From contig NC_084485.1 in the NCBI RefSeq assembly GCF_030035675.1, positions 100,212,838-100,276,837 of the forward strand: a stretch of DNA of 64,000 nt, written 5' to 3'. Shown here piece after piece: positions 44,904-58,679 of this stretch (the first letter of the stretch is position 1; each line of letters begins with the position of its first letter). A program made the position numbers and the translations under genes. Origin of the DNA: Rhineura floridana (Eukaryota > Chordata > Lepidosauria > Squamata > Rhineuridae). The notes below the pieces were generated by a model that was not told the origin of the DNA, made no database searches, and saw only the letters and a list, made by a program, of their open reading frames with translations.

Positions 44904-47900
44904 GAGACATTTGGTCTTACCGTGAAATCGGTCTTCTCTGTGTATGTCAAAGATATCAGGTGGGTAACTAGCTCCACCTAGTGGTTGAAGGCAAAAGAGT
45001 ACTGCTGACGTTTTACTGTAGGTCCGTTCCCAGTCTGCGCCTGCTCCGTCCGCAGTTTTTTAATAACAAGCCCACAGAAAGAAATGAAATAATACCACAA
45101 AAAGACAAGACAACAGTACTCATACACTCTCTGCTCGAGGTCTAACAGCGCTTGGACAGGCAGCCCAGCCGTCATAGGGAGCGGCCCTGATATCATCTTT
45201 GACATGCACAGAGAAGACCGATTTCACGGTAAGACCAAATGTCTCTTCTCCTGTGCATGGAAAGATGATATCAGGTGGGACATACCAAAGCTGACCCATG
45301 TAGGGTGGGAATACTGCTGGGCTATGGGTACCAGTGATCTGAGAGGACATGCTGTAGCACCCTCCTACCAAAGGCTGCCTCGGCTGAAGCATAGGAGTCT
45401 ATTTTATAATGTTTAATGAAGGTATTGGGAGTGGCCCATGCGGCTGCCCTACATATCTCCCCCAGAGAGGCATTATGGGAAAAGGCCGCTGATGTGGCCG
45501 CCGCCCTAGTAGAATGAGCTACCAACCCGGCGGGCCGGGATAATCTTAGAGAGGCATATGCCAAGGAAATGCATGCCTTGATCCACCTGGCTAGTGTAGA
45601 TGTGGTGACTTTATTCCCCATGGATTTTGGGTGAAAGGAGACAAACAAATTATCTGTTTTCCGAAATGATTTAGTCTTGGAAATATAAACTTTAAGGGCT
45701 CTTCTCACATCAAGAGAGTGCCAGGCTTTTTCTAAAGGATGGACAGGATTTGAACAGAAGGATGGTAAGACCAGCTCCTGCTGACAATGGAAGGCAGACA
45801 ACACTTTGGGACGAAAGGAAGGGACAGTACGGAGGACTACTCTATCCTTATGGAATACACAAAAATTTTTATGGACAGACAGGGCATTCAATTCAGACAC
45901 TCGACGGGCCGAAGTAATGGCCACGAGAAACAAGACCTTAAAGGAAAGAAGACGGAGAGAAACTTGACTCAGGGGTTCGAATGGAGGTTTTTGAAGGGCT
46001 GACAAAACCTTATGCAGATCCCAAGTTGGGTAGCGATGCACCGTAGGAGGTGCAGTTATCGTTGCTCCCCTGAGGAAACGCTTGACGAAGGGGTGAGATC
46101 CGATTGGCTTATCCGGGGATCTGGAGAGGGTTGCCAATAAGGCTGAAACTTGGCGCCTCAGGGTGTTTGGTCTGAGACCCAAAGATACGCCATCTTGCAG
46201 GAAGGACAAGATTTCTTTTACTCCCGCCTTTCGAGGAAGAACCCCTTGTTTCTGCGACCAGGATGAGAAGGCCTTCCAAGTGCTTTCATAAATTCTGAGC
46301 GTGGATGGGCGTCTAGAAGCCATCATGGTTTCTACTACTTGCGGAGAGATGCCTCTTTTCAAGAGTCTCTTCCGTTCAAGTTCCAGACATGAAGTGCCTA
46401 CCACTCTGGGTCTGGGTACTGGAGCTGTCCCTGAGAGAGCAGGTCCGTTCGCACTGGAATCTTCCATGGTGGTTCCACCGACAGGTCGAGAAGGTCTGGA
46501 AACCAAGGTCTCCTTGGCCACCATGGAGCCACCAATAGAAGTGCTGTCCTTTTGGCACGAAGTTTTTTGAGTACCCTGGAAATCACTGGAATTGGAGGAA
46601 ATGCATATAGTCTGCCCGGAGGCCACTGGGAAGTCAAGGCATTTATCCCTTCCGCGCCTGGTGACGCGTATCGGGAGAAGAACCTCTGCACCTGCCGATT
46701 GGCACTGGTGGCAAAGAGGTCTACTTGAATGTGGCCAAAACGTTCCACTATTTGACGAAAGGACTGTGGGTGAAGTCTCCATTCTCCTTGAATCAGCTTC
46801 TCCCGACTGAGCCAGTCCGCTTGGCTGTTGTCCTCCCCCTTGAGGTATTCTCCCGCTATCGATATGATATTGGTCTCCGCCCACTGGAAGAGGAGAAAGG
46901 CCTCCTTCTGAAGAATGAGGGAGCGTGTGCCTCCCTGACGGTTTAAATACGATTTGGCCGACACGTTGTCTGTTCTGACAAGCACTGCCCCTAACCGTCT
47001 GGTGTTCGCAAAGTGCCTGAGGGCCAGACGAACTGCGCGTAGTTCGAGTAGGTTGATCGGCAGTGCGGATTCCTGAGCCGACTACGTGCCTTGAATCATC
47101 TGCCCGTCGCAGATGGCTCCCCATCCGGATAAGCTGGCATCGGACGTTATCAGGGTGTGGAGTGGATCCTGGAAAGGGACGCCTCGCGTCAGGTTGAGCT
47201 CTTGGGTCCACCAGAACAGCGACTGACGAACCTGTGGCGACAGAGCGACCATGCGGTGGTGCCTGGACGCTATGTCATTCTGGAATGGCAGCAGCGCCCA
47301 CTGAAGAGTGCGGGAATGATGACGTGCCCATGGTGTCGTTTGGAACGTGGATACCATCAAACCGAGAAGTGCTGCCAACTCCATCAGGTCTGTAGAGGTG
47401 GAGGATAGGACATGCAACACCACTTTGCGGATCTTGCTGATCCTGTCTGAAGATAGCGTAATGAGGCCATTTTGAGAGTCTATAGTCGCTCCCAAATGTG
47501 TGATGCGTCTGGACAGAAAGAGATGACTCTTGGCTTCGTTGATCAGGAAACCGTGATCCTTTAGACAGGTCAGGGTGACATGGAGGTCCTCCCATGCCTT
47601 GTGTAACGACGGTGAGCAGATCAGAAAATCGTCCAGATAAGGAAAAATATGAATCCCCTATGTCCTGAGGTGTGCCACCAGGGTAACCACTATCTTGGTG
47701 AATGTCCTGGGAGCGGACGACAGGCCAAAGGGCATGTCCCTGAACTGATAATGGTCTTGTCCCACCGCGAAGCGCAGATACCTTCTGTGAGGGGGAAAAA
47801 TTGGAATGTGCAGGTAGGCTTCCTTCAGGTCGATAGATGAGAGGAAGTCCCCTAGCCTCAGCGCTTCTTTGATGGAAAGTAAGGTCTCCATCCGAAATTT

Positions 47901-50724
47901 GCGGTACTTTATGAAGCAATTTAGAGTCTTGAGGTCTAATACTGGCCTGGATGAACCGTCTTTTTTGTCGACGGTGAAGAACAGAGAGTAGTTTCCCAGG
48001 AACCTCTCCCCTGGAGGTACTGCCTCGATAGCTGCCATGCGTAGGAGATGGGAAACTGATCTCAAAACTTTGCCCCTTTTGTGTGGATTTGCTGACAGAG
48101 GGGATGGAAGGAATCTCGCTGGGGGGGGGTGGAGGAAAACTCCAGGCGAAGGCCGTATCGAAGAGTGCGGAGGACCCAGCGATCGGAGGATAGGTCCTCC
48201 CATCGGTGAGCAAAGCGTTGGAGACGGCCTCCCACCGGCGAGGTGGAGGCGTCAGAACTGATTTCTGTTTCCACGTGCCTGGGATGCAAGGCCAGATCGA
48301 CCTGGGAGGTGTTGCTGGGACTTAAGTTGGTTGCGCTGTCTGTTCCAGAAGGGATGGCTGGAGCGGGCGTCCTTCTGTCTTCCAAAGGGACGTGAGCCCC
48401 GAAAGGACTGCGACAAGTGATATGGATGGAATGAGCGGCGAAAGGTCCTTCCATCCTCCCTTTTTCTGGTGGATGGCATGGACTTTTTCTTTTCCTTGGT
48501 TTCTAATATGTTGGCGAGGGCAGTGTCCCCAAATAATTTGCCACCCACGTAGGGTTCCGAGGCAAGATTCGAACAAGCTGCAGGGTCTGCATCCCAATGT
48601 CGAAGCCAAAGGGTCCTTCGCGTGAAGATCCCTGCAGTGAGAGACCTAGCTGCAAACTGCATGGCGTCCATTGACGCATCTGCCATGAAGGTAACTGCCC
48701 GAGAGACCTTCAGCAGAGATTTGCGTATCAGGGCTGCATCCTGCTGTGGGCCATCTAGCAGGTCTTCCAACCACAGTAGGGAGGCTCGAGCAAACACAGA
48801 AGAGGCTGCTGCTGCCCTGATTGAAAGCGCACTAGCCTCGTGCACTCTTCTAAGTCCCTGGTCCATCTTGCGCTCAGTAGGATCCTTAAGGTGAGCGTCT
48901 GAGTCTTTAGGATTCAATGATGGGTTCAATAGATTGACTATAGGCGCGTCTATGAGCGGGACTTTCAACTGATCCATGATCGGTTGTTCCAGTGTATAAT
49001 ATTTGTTGGCTACCGAAACTGATTTTTTGAATTGCAAGGGAATGTCAAATTCTGATTTGAGCACCTTGGGGAGAAGAGAAGGAAGCTTCAATACTCTAGA
49101 CCTAGGCCTTGGATCTGGACATACTGCTGAGACTCTCGAGGAGGGTCGAGTAGGAGGATCCTCTGTAGAGGTGAGGGTAAGAGCCTCCATCGCTTTGCAT
49201 AGCAGAGGAAGGAAATGAGCCTCTTGAAATATTCTAGTAGATAAAATCTCCTCAGATTCTGATTCCCCACTCCATTCCTCTTCATCCAACACAATCAAGT
49301 CATTTTCTGTGTCTATAAGCTCCTGTTCTGGGAGCTGAAGGTGTCTGCCCTGCGATGTAGCATAGGGGTCTGGGGATGTGCGGCCCGGGGAAGGGCGTGT
49401 GTTCGCCCTCAGGTGCCTTGAGGGTTGTGAGCCTGATGCAGTTTGAGAAGACAAATCTCTAGTCAGATCCATTAAAAGGGCATCCTTAAGCTGTTCTTTT
49501 AATTGCTGAATTGAATGTGCTGAAAGCTCCAGCTGAATAGGGCGAGCTTGAGTGTGAGATGGATAAAGCCTGTGCCCACCAGCATCATGAATTTGTTGGA
49601 CAGGGATTGGCTCCTCCAAAAACCCTGTGAAGGCCTCAGGCGAGGAGTTGTTAGAAAAAATAGCGTCTAAGGAAGGGTGAGACTGGCCACCTTCCCCATC
49701 AGACAGGGGTTCCAGGTCCCTCTGGTCCCTTGAGTGGTGGTAGGAATCTTGACCTTCTCTACAGGTTCCCTTATGTGGAACAGGAATCCTGCCTTCTGCA
49801 GCCACCCTGCCCGCCAAAACCTGAGCCTCAGCCACCTCGTGCCTGACGGTAGAGGGGCGGGCCACCACTGTTTCAGAATGATCCCCCGAAGAATGAGCCT
49901 GCTCTGATCCCAGGATGGGACTGAGTTCTGGCACTGCGCCTGTCGCTGGCTTGCGGGGAAGCACTTTCGACCCCTTTGAGAGGTGCTTTGTTTTGTGTGT
50001 GGCTTTCCCCATAGCGGGCACACACTGCGGGACTTACGGGGTTAATGAAAATATGAATGGAAGGCTCCCGCTGGTAATGATTGACAACGCTGTCTAATAA
50101 GCGGCTAGGTAAAGCAGAAAGATTAGAAGCTGTTGCCGCCGACCTGCTATGGCGTCTGTGCGTCTGCCCCTCCCCGCTATGAAGCAGGGAAAACGAAGCC
50201 GCTTGAAAGGGAGCGCGAAAATCCGAGGCGTGGGCCTGAGTTCCGAGCTCCGGTGAAATTCGCCTCTAAGGCTAATGCTGCCAACGCTATGAGTTGCTGA
50301 CTAGGAGGAACGGTAGCAAATTCGGCTGGGGAGGGAGCCTGAAGAGGCCAATGGCCCCAGGAGCCGTGGGGAGGGGCTGAATGCTCCTTGCCACCGAGAA
50401 AAATCCGGAGGAAAGACACAAGGAGCTTTTTTGTTTTTTGTTTTTAAACTTTAAACTTTAAACAGCAGGGGAAGACAAAACATATACTGAGGGCAAGAAA
50501 CAGCAGAAACCGGTAAGACTTAAAAGACAAACAATACAAGCCTGAACCGACGGAGACAGAGAGGAATCAACCAGATTCGGTGAAGGCAAAAGAGAAAAAC
50601 TGCGGACGGAGCAGGCGCAGACTGGGAACGGACCTACAGTAAAACATCAGCAGTACTCTTTTGCCTTCAACCACTAGGTGGAGCTAGTTACCCACCTGAT
50701 ATCATCTTTCCATGCACAGGAGAA
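44904..50724 (-). mobile_element. DIRS-type element B, younger, nested in A (fossil)
   Basis: A 5.82-kb DIRS element inserted in the recombinase part of A, same strand. Inverted terminal repeats (about 44904-45060 and 50585-50724) share TCCACCTAGTGGTTGAAGG and run on for over 100 bp. There is no target duplication, as is usual for DIRS. The internal complementary region is near 45200-45270. Parts: gag-like frame 50021-48252; reverse transcriptase about 48213-47082 with SSIDLKEAYLHIPI; RNase H and following domain about 47.2-46.4 kb; tyrosine recombinase about 46.4-45.32 kb with TSARRVSELNAL, LVAHSTRAAATS and NTFIKHYKID boxes. It looks largely whole, with only a few breaks (about two to four), so it is fairly young. 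Confidence 0.88.
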
Positions 50725-53643
50725 GCAGCCCAAGTAGCTGCTCTACAAATCTCTGTGATAGATGCATGGTGTGAGAATGCTGCCGATGTGGCTGCTGCCC
50801 TCATTGAGTGGGCCACTATCCTGGCCGGCCAGGCTAACTTTAGAGAGGCGTAGGCCAGTGTGATACATGCCTTGATTCACCTAGTGAGCGTGGACAAAGA
50901 CACTTTTTTCCCTAAAGATGCTAGGTGGAAGGAGACAAACTGTCTGACGGAGATGTTTTGTTTTATACACTTTCAGGGCTCTTCGCACAACCAGCAAATG
51001 CCAGGCTTTCTCTGTGGGGTGAATGGGATTAGGACAAAAAGAAGGAAGTACCAGCTCTTGCTGACAGTGGAAGGTAGACAGTACTTTAGGACGAAAAGAA
51101 GGGACAGTACGTAGGACTATTCTATCCTTATGAAACACACAGAAATTCTTGTCAACAGAGCATTCAACTCAGACACTCTCCGGGCCGAAGTAATGGCCAC
51201 AAGGAACATGACCTTAAAGGATAGGAGAAATAGAGAAATTTGACTTAGGGGTTCAAAAGGGGGCTTTTGTAGGCCGTAACACCTTGTGTAGATCCCAAGT
51301 TGGGCAACGATGGATTGTAGGAGGTGCTGATGCCATTGCCCCATGTAGAAAACGCCTGAGTAATGGATGAGATCCCAGCGGTTTCTCTGGAGATGTAGAC
51401 AGAACTGCAGAAAGGGCTGAAGCCTGGTGTCTGAGAGTATTTGGCCTAAGACCCAAAGACAAGCCATCCTATAGGAAGCAGAGAATGTCACTGATACCTG
51501 CTTTCCTTGGAATTAAACCCTTTTGTGACCACGTCGAGAAGGCCTTCCATGTAGTCTTATTCTAATTGTGGAAGGGCGTCTTGAGGACATCATATTTTCC
51601 ACTGCTTGAGCTGGAAAGCCTCTTTTTAAGAGGCATCGTCTCTCATTCTCCAGACATGAAGTGCCAGCCATCCCGGGTCTGGGTGAAGAGGGGAATTTGC
51701 CACGGAGGATCGATCAACAGATCGACGAGTTCCGGGAACCAGGGTCTCCTCGGCCACCCAGGAGCTATCAGTAGAATTCTTGCTCTTTTGGCTCGGATCT
51801 TTTGAAGTACCCTGGGAATGATTGGAAGAGGTGGGGGGGCCACTGGGACGCCAGAGCATCTATGCCTTCTGCCTGTGGTGTCATGTAACTGGAGAAAAAT
51901 CTTTTCACCTAGCAGTTGAGGTGTGTGGCAAATAGGTCCACCTCGACTCTGCTGAAGTGTCTCACTATTTCCTGAAAGGCCATGGGTGAAGCTTCCATTC
52001 TCCCTGATGCACCTTCTGTCTGCTGAGCCAATCCGCTTGGCAATTGTCTTCCCCCTTAAGGTATTCCGCGAGGATCAAGTCCATGTGTGTTTCCGCCCAC
52101 TTGAACAGTAGGGCAGCTTCCTTCTGTAGTTGTGGGGAGCATGTGCCTCCCTGATGATTTAAATGTGATTTGGCAGATACGTTGTACCACCCCCAACCGT
52201 TTGATCTCCGTGAAGTGCCTCAGGGCTAGCTGAATTGCATGAAGCTCCAGAAGATTGATTAGAAGTACTGACTCCTGTGGTGACCAAGACCCATGTATCA
52301 TCTGGCCATCGCAAATGGCTCCCCAGCCTGTTAGGCTGGCATCCGAGGTGATCAGGGGCCATGGAGGGTCCTGGAATGGCACTCCCCTTAGTAGATTGGG
52401 TTTGTGCACCCACCATAGCAGGGAGCAATAGACCACTGGTGAAAGTGCTACCTTCCAGTGACGAATGGCAGCAGTGTCGCTTTGAAAAGGCAGTAGCGCC
52501 CACTGGAGTGGTCGAGAGTGGTGACGTGTCCATGTTGTAGTCTGATAGGTCGAGACCATCAACCCCAAGATACCTGCCAGGTGCATAAGATCTGCTGAAG
52601 GCAAAGATAGGAGCTGTGTGACAGCTGTAATTATCTTGTCTACTCTGTCTTGAGCTAATATTATGAGTCCCTGCTGCGAGTCTATGGTGGCCCCCAAAAG
52701 TATTATGCGGTGGGCTGGACAAAGCTGGGTCTTGGTTTGGTTGACAAGGAAGCCGTGATCCTTGATGCATGCTAGGGTGATGTGCAGATCTTCCCAAGCC
52801 TTGTGGAGGGATGGAGACTGGAGCAGAAAGCTGTCCAGGTAAGGAAAGGCATGGACCCCCTGCGTCCTGAGGTGTGCCACCAGAGCAACCACGATCTTCG
52901 TGAATACTCTGGGGGCAGATGCCAGACTAAAGGGCATGGCCGTGTACTGAAAGTGATCCTCCCCCACCGCAAACTGGAGGTAACGTCTGTGAGGCGGAAA
53001 AATAAGGACATGCAGACAGGCCTCCTTCAGATCGATATATGAGAGGAAGTCTCCCTTTCTCTTTTTTTTTTTCAATAATTTTTATTCAGATTTTCATAAA
53101 ACATACAAGACAAAATCATAAAACATTCAAAGACAAAAAACAAAATCAAAAATAGTTAAACAAAAAGAAAAAAAGAGAAAAAAAAAAACAAAAATAAAAA
53201 ATAAAGAGTAAAATATTGACTTCCCATTTGTCAAAGATCAAATCAGTTATAAGTCTATAATATATAACAATCCTGTCTCTTAAGTCATATTATAAAATCA
53301 CTTTCCTCCAGTAGTTATCTTACTTAATCATCAAATCTCATAAACATTACTTTATTCTTTCCACAAAAAGTCAAAGAGAGGTTTCAATTCTTTAAGAAAT
53401 ATATCTATCAATTTTTTTTTCCAGATAAGCATATCGATTAATCCATCTCATTACTAATTATGATAATCTTATTGTCATAACCATAGTCAAAATAAACATT
53501 TCAATTAATCCATCACATCAGAATCTGTTAGGTTCAATAATTTCAGTAGCCATTGTTCTATTATCTCTATTAGTTCCATTTTCCATCTTCCATCTTCAGT
53601 AATCTTGTTAAGTCCAGTAATTTCAATATCCAATCTTCCATTA

Positions 53644-54321
53644 TCAGTATTCCATAATAATCTTGCTGTCAAAGCCATAGTCATATAGTAAGAGTCTGAT
53701 GGGGATTACCTCTATCCCAAATATTTTCTTGCCATCCATTCTGAATAGGTTGCTGAAATACTGCTGTAAAATCATATCTCTGTTCTTTTTTTCAAAATAC
53801 ACTGGGTCATCTCTTAAAAGTTTTTCCATTGTCACATGGCTGCAGTTAATTCCATAGATTTTCTCTATATTGGGCTCCATCACATCATTCCAGTCCAGAA
53901 GATTATCCATGCCATTGATAACTTTATCTCTAGAATCTTCATTCATTTCTTCAGAGATAACATTGAGTTCCAAACAATAGATTTTATTTCTAAAGTCCAT
54001 AGACTCCAAATCTTGTTCCTGTTCCACGTTGGTTCCAATCTCCGGGATCTCCTCTCTCACAGGGACCCCTATTCCAGTCTCCAGGGTCACCTCTCTCACA
54101 GGGACCCCTGTTCCAATCTCTGGGGTCTCCTCTCTCACAGGGACCCCTTCCAGGGTCACCTCTCTCACAGGGACCCTTATATCTTTAATCTCCTGCTTCA
54201 TTTTACTCAATTCAATTTTCATTATCTCAATCTCATCCATTATTTTCTGAAACATAGTTATTTCCAGATTTTCAGCCACTTTCTTAATTGCCATTTTAAA
54301 AGAAAAATATAGGAAAACCAC
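53644..54321 (-). CDS. ORF1-like protein of retroposon C, 225 residues
   Basis: Starts MVFLYFSFKMAIKKVAENLE. Residues about 17-47 (EITMFQKIMDEIEIMKIELS onward) fit a coiled coil. Residues about 48-100 are a run of PVREVTLE / PVREETPEIGTG repeats, encoded by imperfect tandem DNA repeats at about 54035-54180. The C-terminal part has NVISEEMNEDSRDKVINGMD, KLLRDDPVYFEKKNRDMILQ and KKIFGIEVIPIRLLLYDYGF. I recall this C-terminal motif from lizard L1-related predicted proteins, but have no exact family. The frame is intact. It is a transposon gene, not a DOCK7 exon. Confidence 0.7.
   Translation of the reverse strand: MVFLYFSFKMAIKKVAENLEITMFQKIMDEIEIMKIELSKMKQEIKDIRVPVREVTLEGVPVREETPEIGTGVPVREVTLETGIGVPVREEIPEIGTNVEQEQDLESMDFRNKIYCLELNVISEEMNEDSRDKVINGMDNLLDWNDVMEPNIEKIYGINCSHVTMEKLLRDDPVYFEKKNRDMILQQYFSNLFRMDGKKIFGIEVIPIRLLLYDYGFDSKIIMEY
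54029..54180 (-). repeat. Coding tandem repeat in retroposon C
   Basis: Units with CACCTCTCTCACAGGGACCC or TCCTCTCTCACAGGGACCCC recur about every 30-57 bp and give the PVRE repeats of the protein. Unit lengths are multiples of three. Confidence 0.8.
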
Positions 54322-57300
54322 TTCTTATTTCAGCAACAATTGGGTTAATACTCCAAACTTGGTGACATCACAGTATAAACAGAGCAGACAGCCTTATCTC
54401 TCCAATAGTTAAGTAAACAAAATGCAGTTCCCAGGATCGAAACAATTAATGGCAATCGTCAAGAAACAGATTCGTCAAAATAAAATAGACCAAAAAGAGA
54501 GTAGTCTCAAAACAGTATAATATTTTTCAAAATAAAAATCTGGAATAGAAATCCCTCTTCTGTGTATATCTTTAGAATGCAAATCCAGGACAGCTTTTTG
54601 CAACAAAAACAGAGATAAGCTATTAATTAGTGCGTAGCAGAGAGAAGTTATGGCTCCCCAGTGAGATGTCAAAAACTGATCAATCTGGCAAATCTCTTTT
54701 AAACAGCAACAATTTAAGTCAAGTAAAAGAAAAATATAGAAAGAAGGGTGCTTGCCTGTTAGTGCGTTCTCTCTTAGAAGATAAGGTGAACGTTCGCTTT
54801 ATCAGATAGAGCTTGCTGTTAAAAATCCGTCCCACCTTCGTCGGCTGGACCTCGTCCCATAAATTAATGAGATCTGGTCGTCCCAACAAAAATAGGCTTT
54901 GAGGTTAATCTCTTCGTTTCTCCCTACCCGGGAGAAGTTTAATCAGTCAAAAAAAAAAGAAAAAACTGACTGATATATCTGAATAAGCTTCTTTTGAGGC
55001 AGGAGCCCGTCTCAAAAGCAGGCACAGGCTAAGTCACCCTTCCCGGAAGTCGGAAGTCTCCCTTTCTCAATGCCTCCTTGATGGACAGTAAAGTTTCCAT
55101 GCGGAACCTGCGGTATTTTATGAACTGATTTAAGTTCTTCAAATCGAGTACTGCCCTGAAATATTTGTCTTTTTTTGCGATAGTGAAGAATAATTAGTAG
55201 ATTCCTGAAAACCTGTTGCATGTTGTAATGGGCTCTATTGCTGCAATATGCAGAAAGTGGGCAATCACTTGAAGAATCCTTTCCCACTTGTCTAGAGACG
55301 TTGAGAGGGGGAAGGGGATAAACTTGGTTGGAGGGAGGGAGGGGAATTCCAGCCTCAGTCCATATCTGAGGGTGCACAGTACCCATTGATCCGAAGACGT
55401 GTCCCTCCAGCGGTGGGCAAAGTGTTGACGGTGTCCTCCCACCTGAGGAACGCTGGCATCAGAATCAATGCTTATTCCCCCGAGCTTGGGATCCAAAACC
55501 CGATCTATTGGGGAAAGGTTGCTGGCTTTTAGACTGGGTACGTTGCCTATTCCGGAAGGGACGGCTGGTACGGGACTCTTTGCTCTTCCGAATGCCCTGG
55601 AGCCTCGAAAGGACTGGGAGCACAAATAAGGATGGAAAGGTCTACGGAAGAATCGTTTGTCCTCTTGCTTTTTGGCAGAAGGCATAGCTTTCTTCTTTTC
55701 CTTCGACTCCAAGACCCCAGCTAGGGAGTCGTCGCCAAATAGTTTGCCACCCAAATAGGGCTCAGATGCGAGATTAGAGCAGGCTGCAGTATCGGCCTCC
55801 CAATGGTGTAACCATAGAGTCCTTCAAGTGAAAACACTCAGTGCTAATGACCTTGCCAAAAACTGCATGGCGTCCATGGATGCATCTGCCATAAAGGTCA
55901 CTGCTCTCGAGACTTTCAGAAGAGACTTCCGGATTTGAGCCAGATCCTGCTGTCCAATAGGTCCTCTAGCCATAGCAGGGATGCTCTAGCAAAGACCGAG
56001 GAGGCTGCTGCTGCTGCTCTAATAGAGAGTGCACTGGCCTCATGAATCCTCCTAAAGCCTAGATCCAGCTTGTGCTCTGATGGATCCTTGAGGTAGGCAT
56101 CCAAGTCTTTCGGGTTCAAGGATGGATTTAGTAAATTGACTATGGGGGCATTGACCAGAGGAACCTTGAGTTAATCCATGATGTGTTGTTCCAACGTATA
56201 GTATTTGTTGGCAGTAGCAACCGATTTCTTGAACTGCAGCGGGGCATCAAATTCGGGCTTGATCACTTTAGGCAACAGTGATGGAAGTTTTAGCAGCCTT
56301 GGCTTGGGTTTTGGGTCTGGACACACAGCCGAAATTCTAGATGCTGAGGAAGCTGGAAGATCTTCCAGAGAATTTAGGTTCAGAGCTTCCATTGCCTTGC
56401 ACAGGAGTGGAAGGAAATGAGCCTCTTGAAAAATCCTGTTGGTCACTACTTCCTCTGACTCTGAATCTCCACTCCATTCTTCCTCATCGAGGACAATCAG
56501 CTCATTGTCTGGGTCCACCGTTGCCTCCTCCTGAAGTTGAAGATGCCTGCCCTGTGAAGCGGCGTAAGGGTCTGGTGATGCCCTGCCCAGTGGTTGGGGC
56601 GCATTTGAAGAAGAGCAGAATGTAGTGCAGCCCTGTGTCACTTGCGCTCTTGAAGGTGGCGGAGTGGGTGGCTGGTGTGTCCTGTGTGGGGTGTCGAGCC
56701 TCAGCCGCTGATGTGGAAAGATCTCTGGCTAGGTCCATTAGGAGAGAATCTCTCAGCTGTTCCTTTAATTGTTGTAGCATGTAAACAGTGTGGGTTGTGC
56801 ACAACCCCCTGAACTTGGAGTTCCTGATGTGAAGAGGGTGAAACAAAGGATGCTTCACCCCTCTTCTCCTGTAACGCCTGGTGAGACGTAGCTGTCTTGA
56901 GGCAGCTTTCAAACTCCTCAGAAGACGATGTAGAAAAAATCGCCTCCAGGGTGGGCTGGAATTGGGTATCTTCCTCCTCAGATAGGGATTCCAGGTCCCT
57001 CTGTGACCTGCACATGATGCTATGAGCCTCCTTTGGTGCAGCCCCCTGTGCATCACCAGGCTGTTGCCTGTCATGACTGGTTCCCCTACTTCTCTTAGGT
57101 GCCAGTCGTTGTGGAGCCACCTGCCCGTGACGGTACATGCCTCAGCCACCTCATGCCTGCTGGAAGAGGGGTGGACTGTGGCTGCCTTCGTCTGGGATTC
57201 AATAGAACCTAAAGGCCTTAGGGCCTGGTTGGATAATGGCGGAGGCACGACTTCCACTGTAGTGTGAGGCTGAAGTGACTTTGGTTTCTTTGGTGGGTGG

Positions 57301-58007
57301 TCCAATTTGCGTGTTGCCTTCCCCATGGGTGCAAACCACTCTGTGGGTCTTATGGGGGCTAAGGGCTGTGATAATAGCTGGGCCAGGCGCTGACGAGCTG
57401 TGTGTGTGTGGCTGAATATGCTTCCCCCGTGGCTGTAGCATCCCGCTGAGGCCTTCCGCAGGCAAGAGGATAGAGGAGGGGGTGGCAGGCACTCGGCATC
57501 CTGGGGAGCACGCTGCAAGAGACATCCCCGCTCACACCATGAAAGGAGGATGCCAGTCAGGTGATTGCCGGTTGGCAGGCACAGACACGCCTGAAAAACA
57601 AGGCTGGGGGGGGCAGAGTCCAACAAAGAAGACAATAGTCTTGCAGCCAAAGCGTTGGGGTGGCGGGTTTGTGCACGGCTCAGCACAGCTGCGAAGTCTT
57701 GGGGGCGAGAAACGTAAAATGACAAACCTCTTTTTTTGTTTTAAACAAGACACACGTAGGAAACAGTAAAGGAAGGAAAAAGTACAGACACGCAATAGGA
57801 ACAAAACACCAAATTATACAAGCCTGAAAGCAGAGAGGAGCCAGATCAACCGTTCTTGGTGGAAGGCAGAAGAGAAACTGAAATAAGGAGCTGCGCAAAG
57901 CAGGAGGTCCTTGTAAAAAAAACACAACTCTTTAGCACTCTTCTGCCTTCAACTGCTAGGTGGAGCTAGCTACCCACCTGAGATCAGCTTTTCCATGCAC
58001 AGGAGAA

Positions 58008-58679
<672 letters not shown>

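Larger units (their letters stand above)
53060..55051 (-). mobile_element. ORF1-only L1-like retroposon C, nested in DIRS A
   Basis: A 1992-bp insertion with a perfect 17-bp target copy GGAAGTCTCCCTTTCTC (53043-53059 and 55052-55068). The left end is a poly-T run, so the element is on the - strand with a poly-A tail. Its one open frame is at 54321-53644. Both the long target copy and the A-tail fit L1-type machinery. There is no reverse transcriptase, so it must use another element's enzymes, in the manner of a half-L1. Confidence 0.85.
44361..58007 (-). mobile_element. DIRS-type element A, old, holds two later insertions (fossil)
   Basis: A DIRS-order retroelement (tyrosine-recombinase type) on the - strand. 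Inverted terminal repeats share CTCCACCTAG(C/T)(G/A)GTTGAAGGCAG and AGCTGATCTCAGGTGG. An internal complementary region lies near 44690-44760. Recognised parts, 5' to 3' on the - strand: gag-like (about 57.3-55.5 kb), reverse transcriptase and RNase H (about 55.4-51.9 kb), tyrosine recombinase (about 51.9-50.73 and 44.90-44.69 kb). It is broken, with on the order of ten or more breaks besides the two insertions. Removing B (44904-50724) and C plus its target copy leaves about 5.82 kb, the same as B. Confidence 0.85.

Noticed and set aside
45787-50097. Many + strand frames in the DIRS stack
   Set aside because: They are opposite-strand shadows of the element's own frames.
53644-54321. Host gene such as an L1TD1-type domesticated protein
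   Set aside because: The frame lies inside a retroposon with poly-A tail and 17-bp target copies, nested in a DIRS element.
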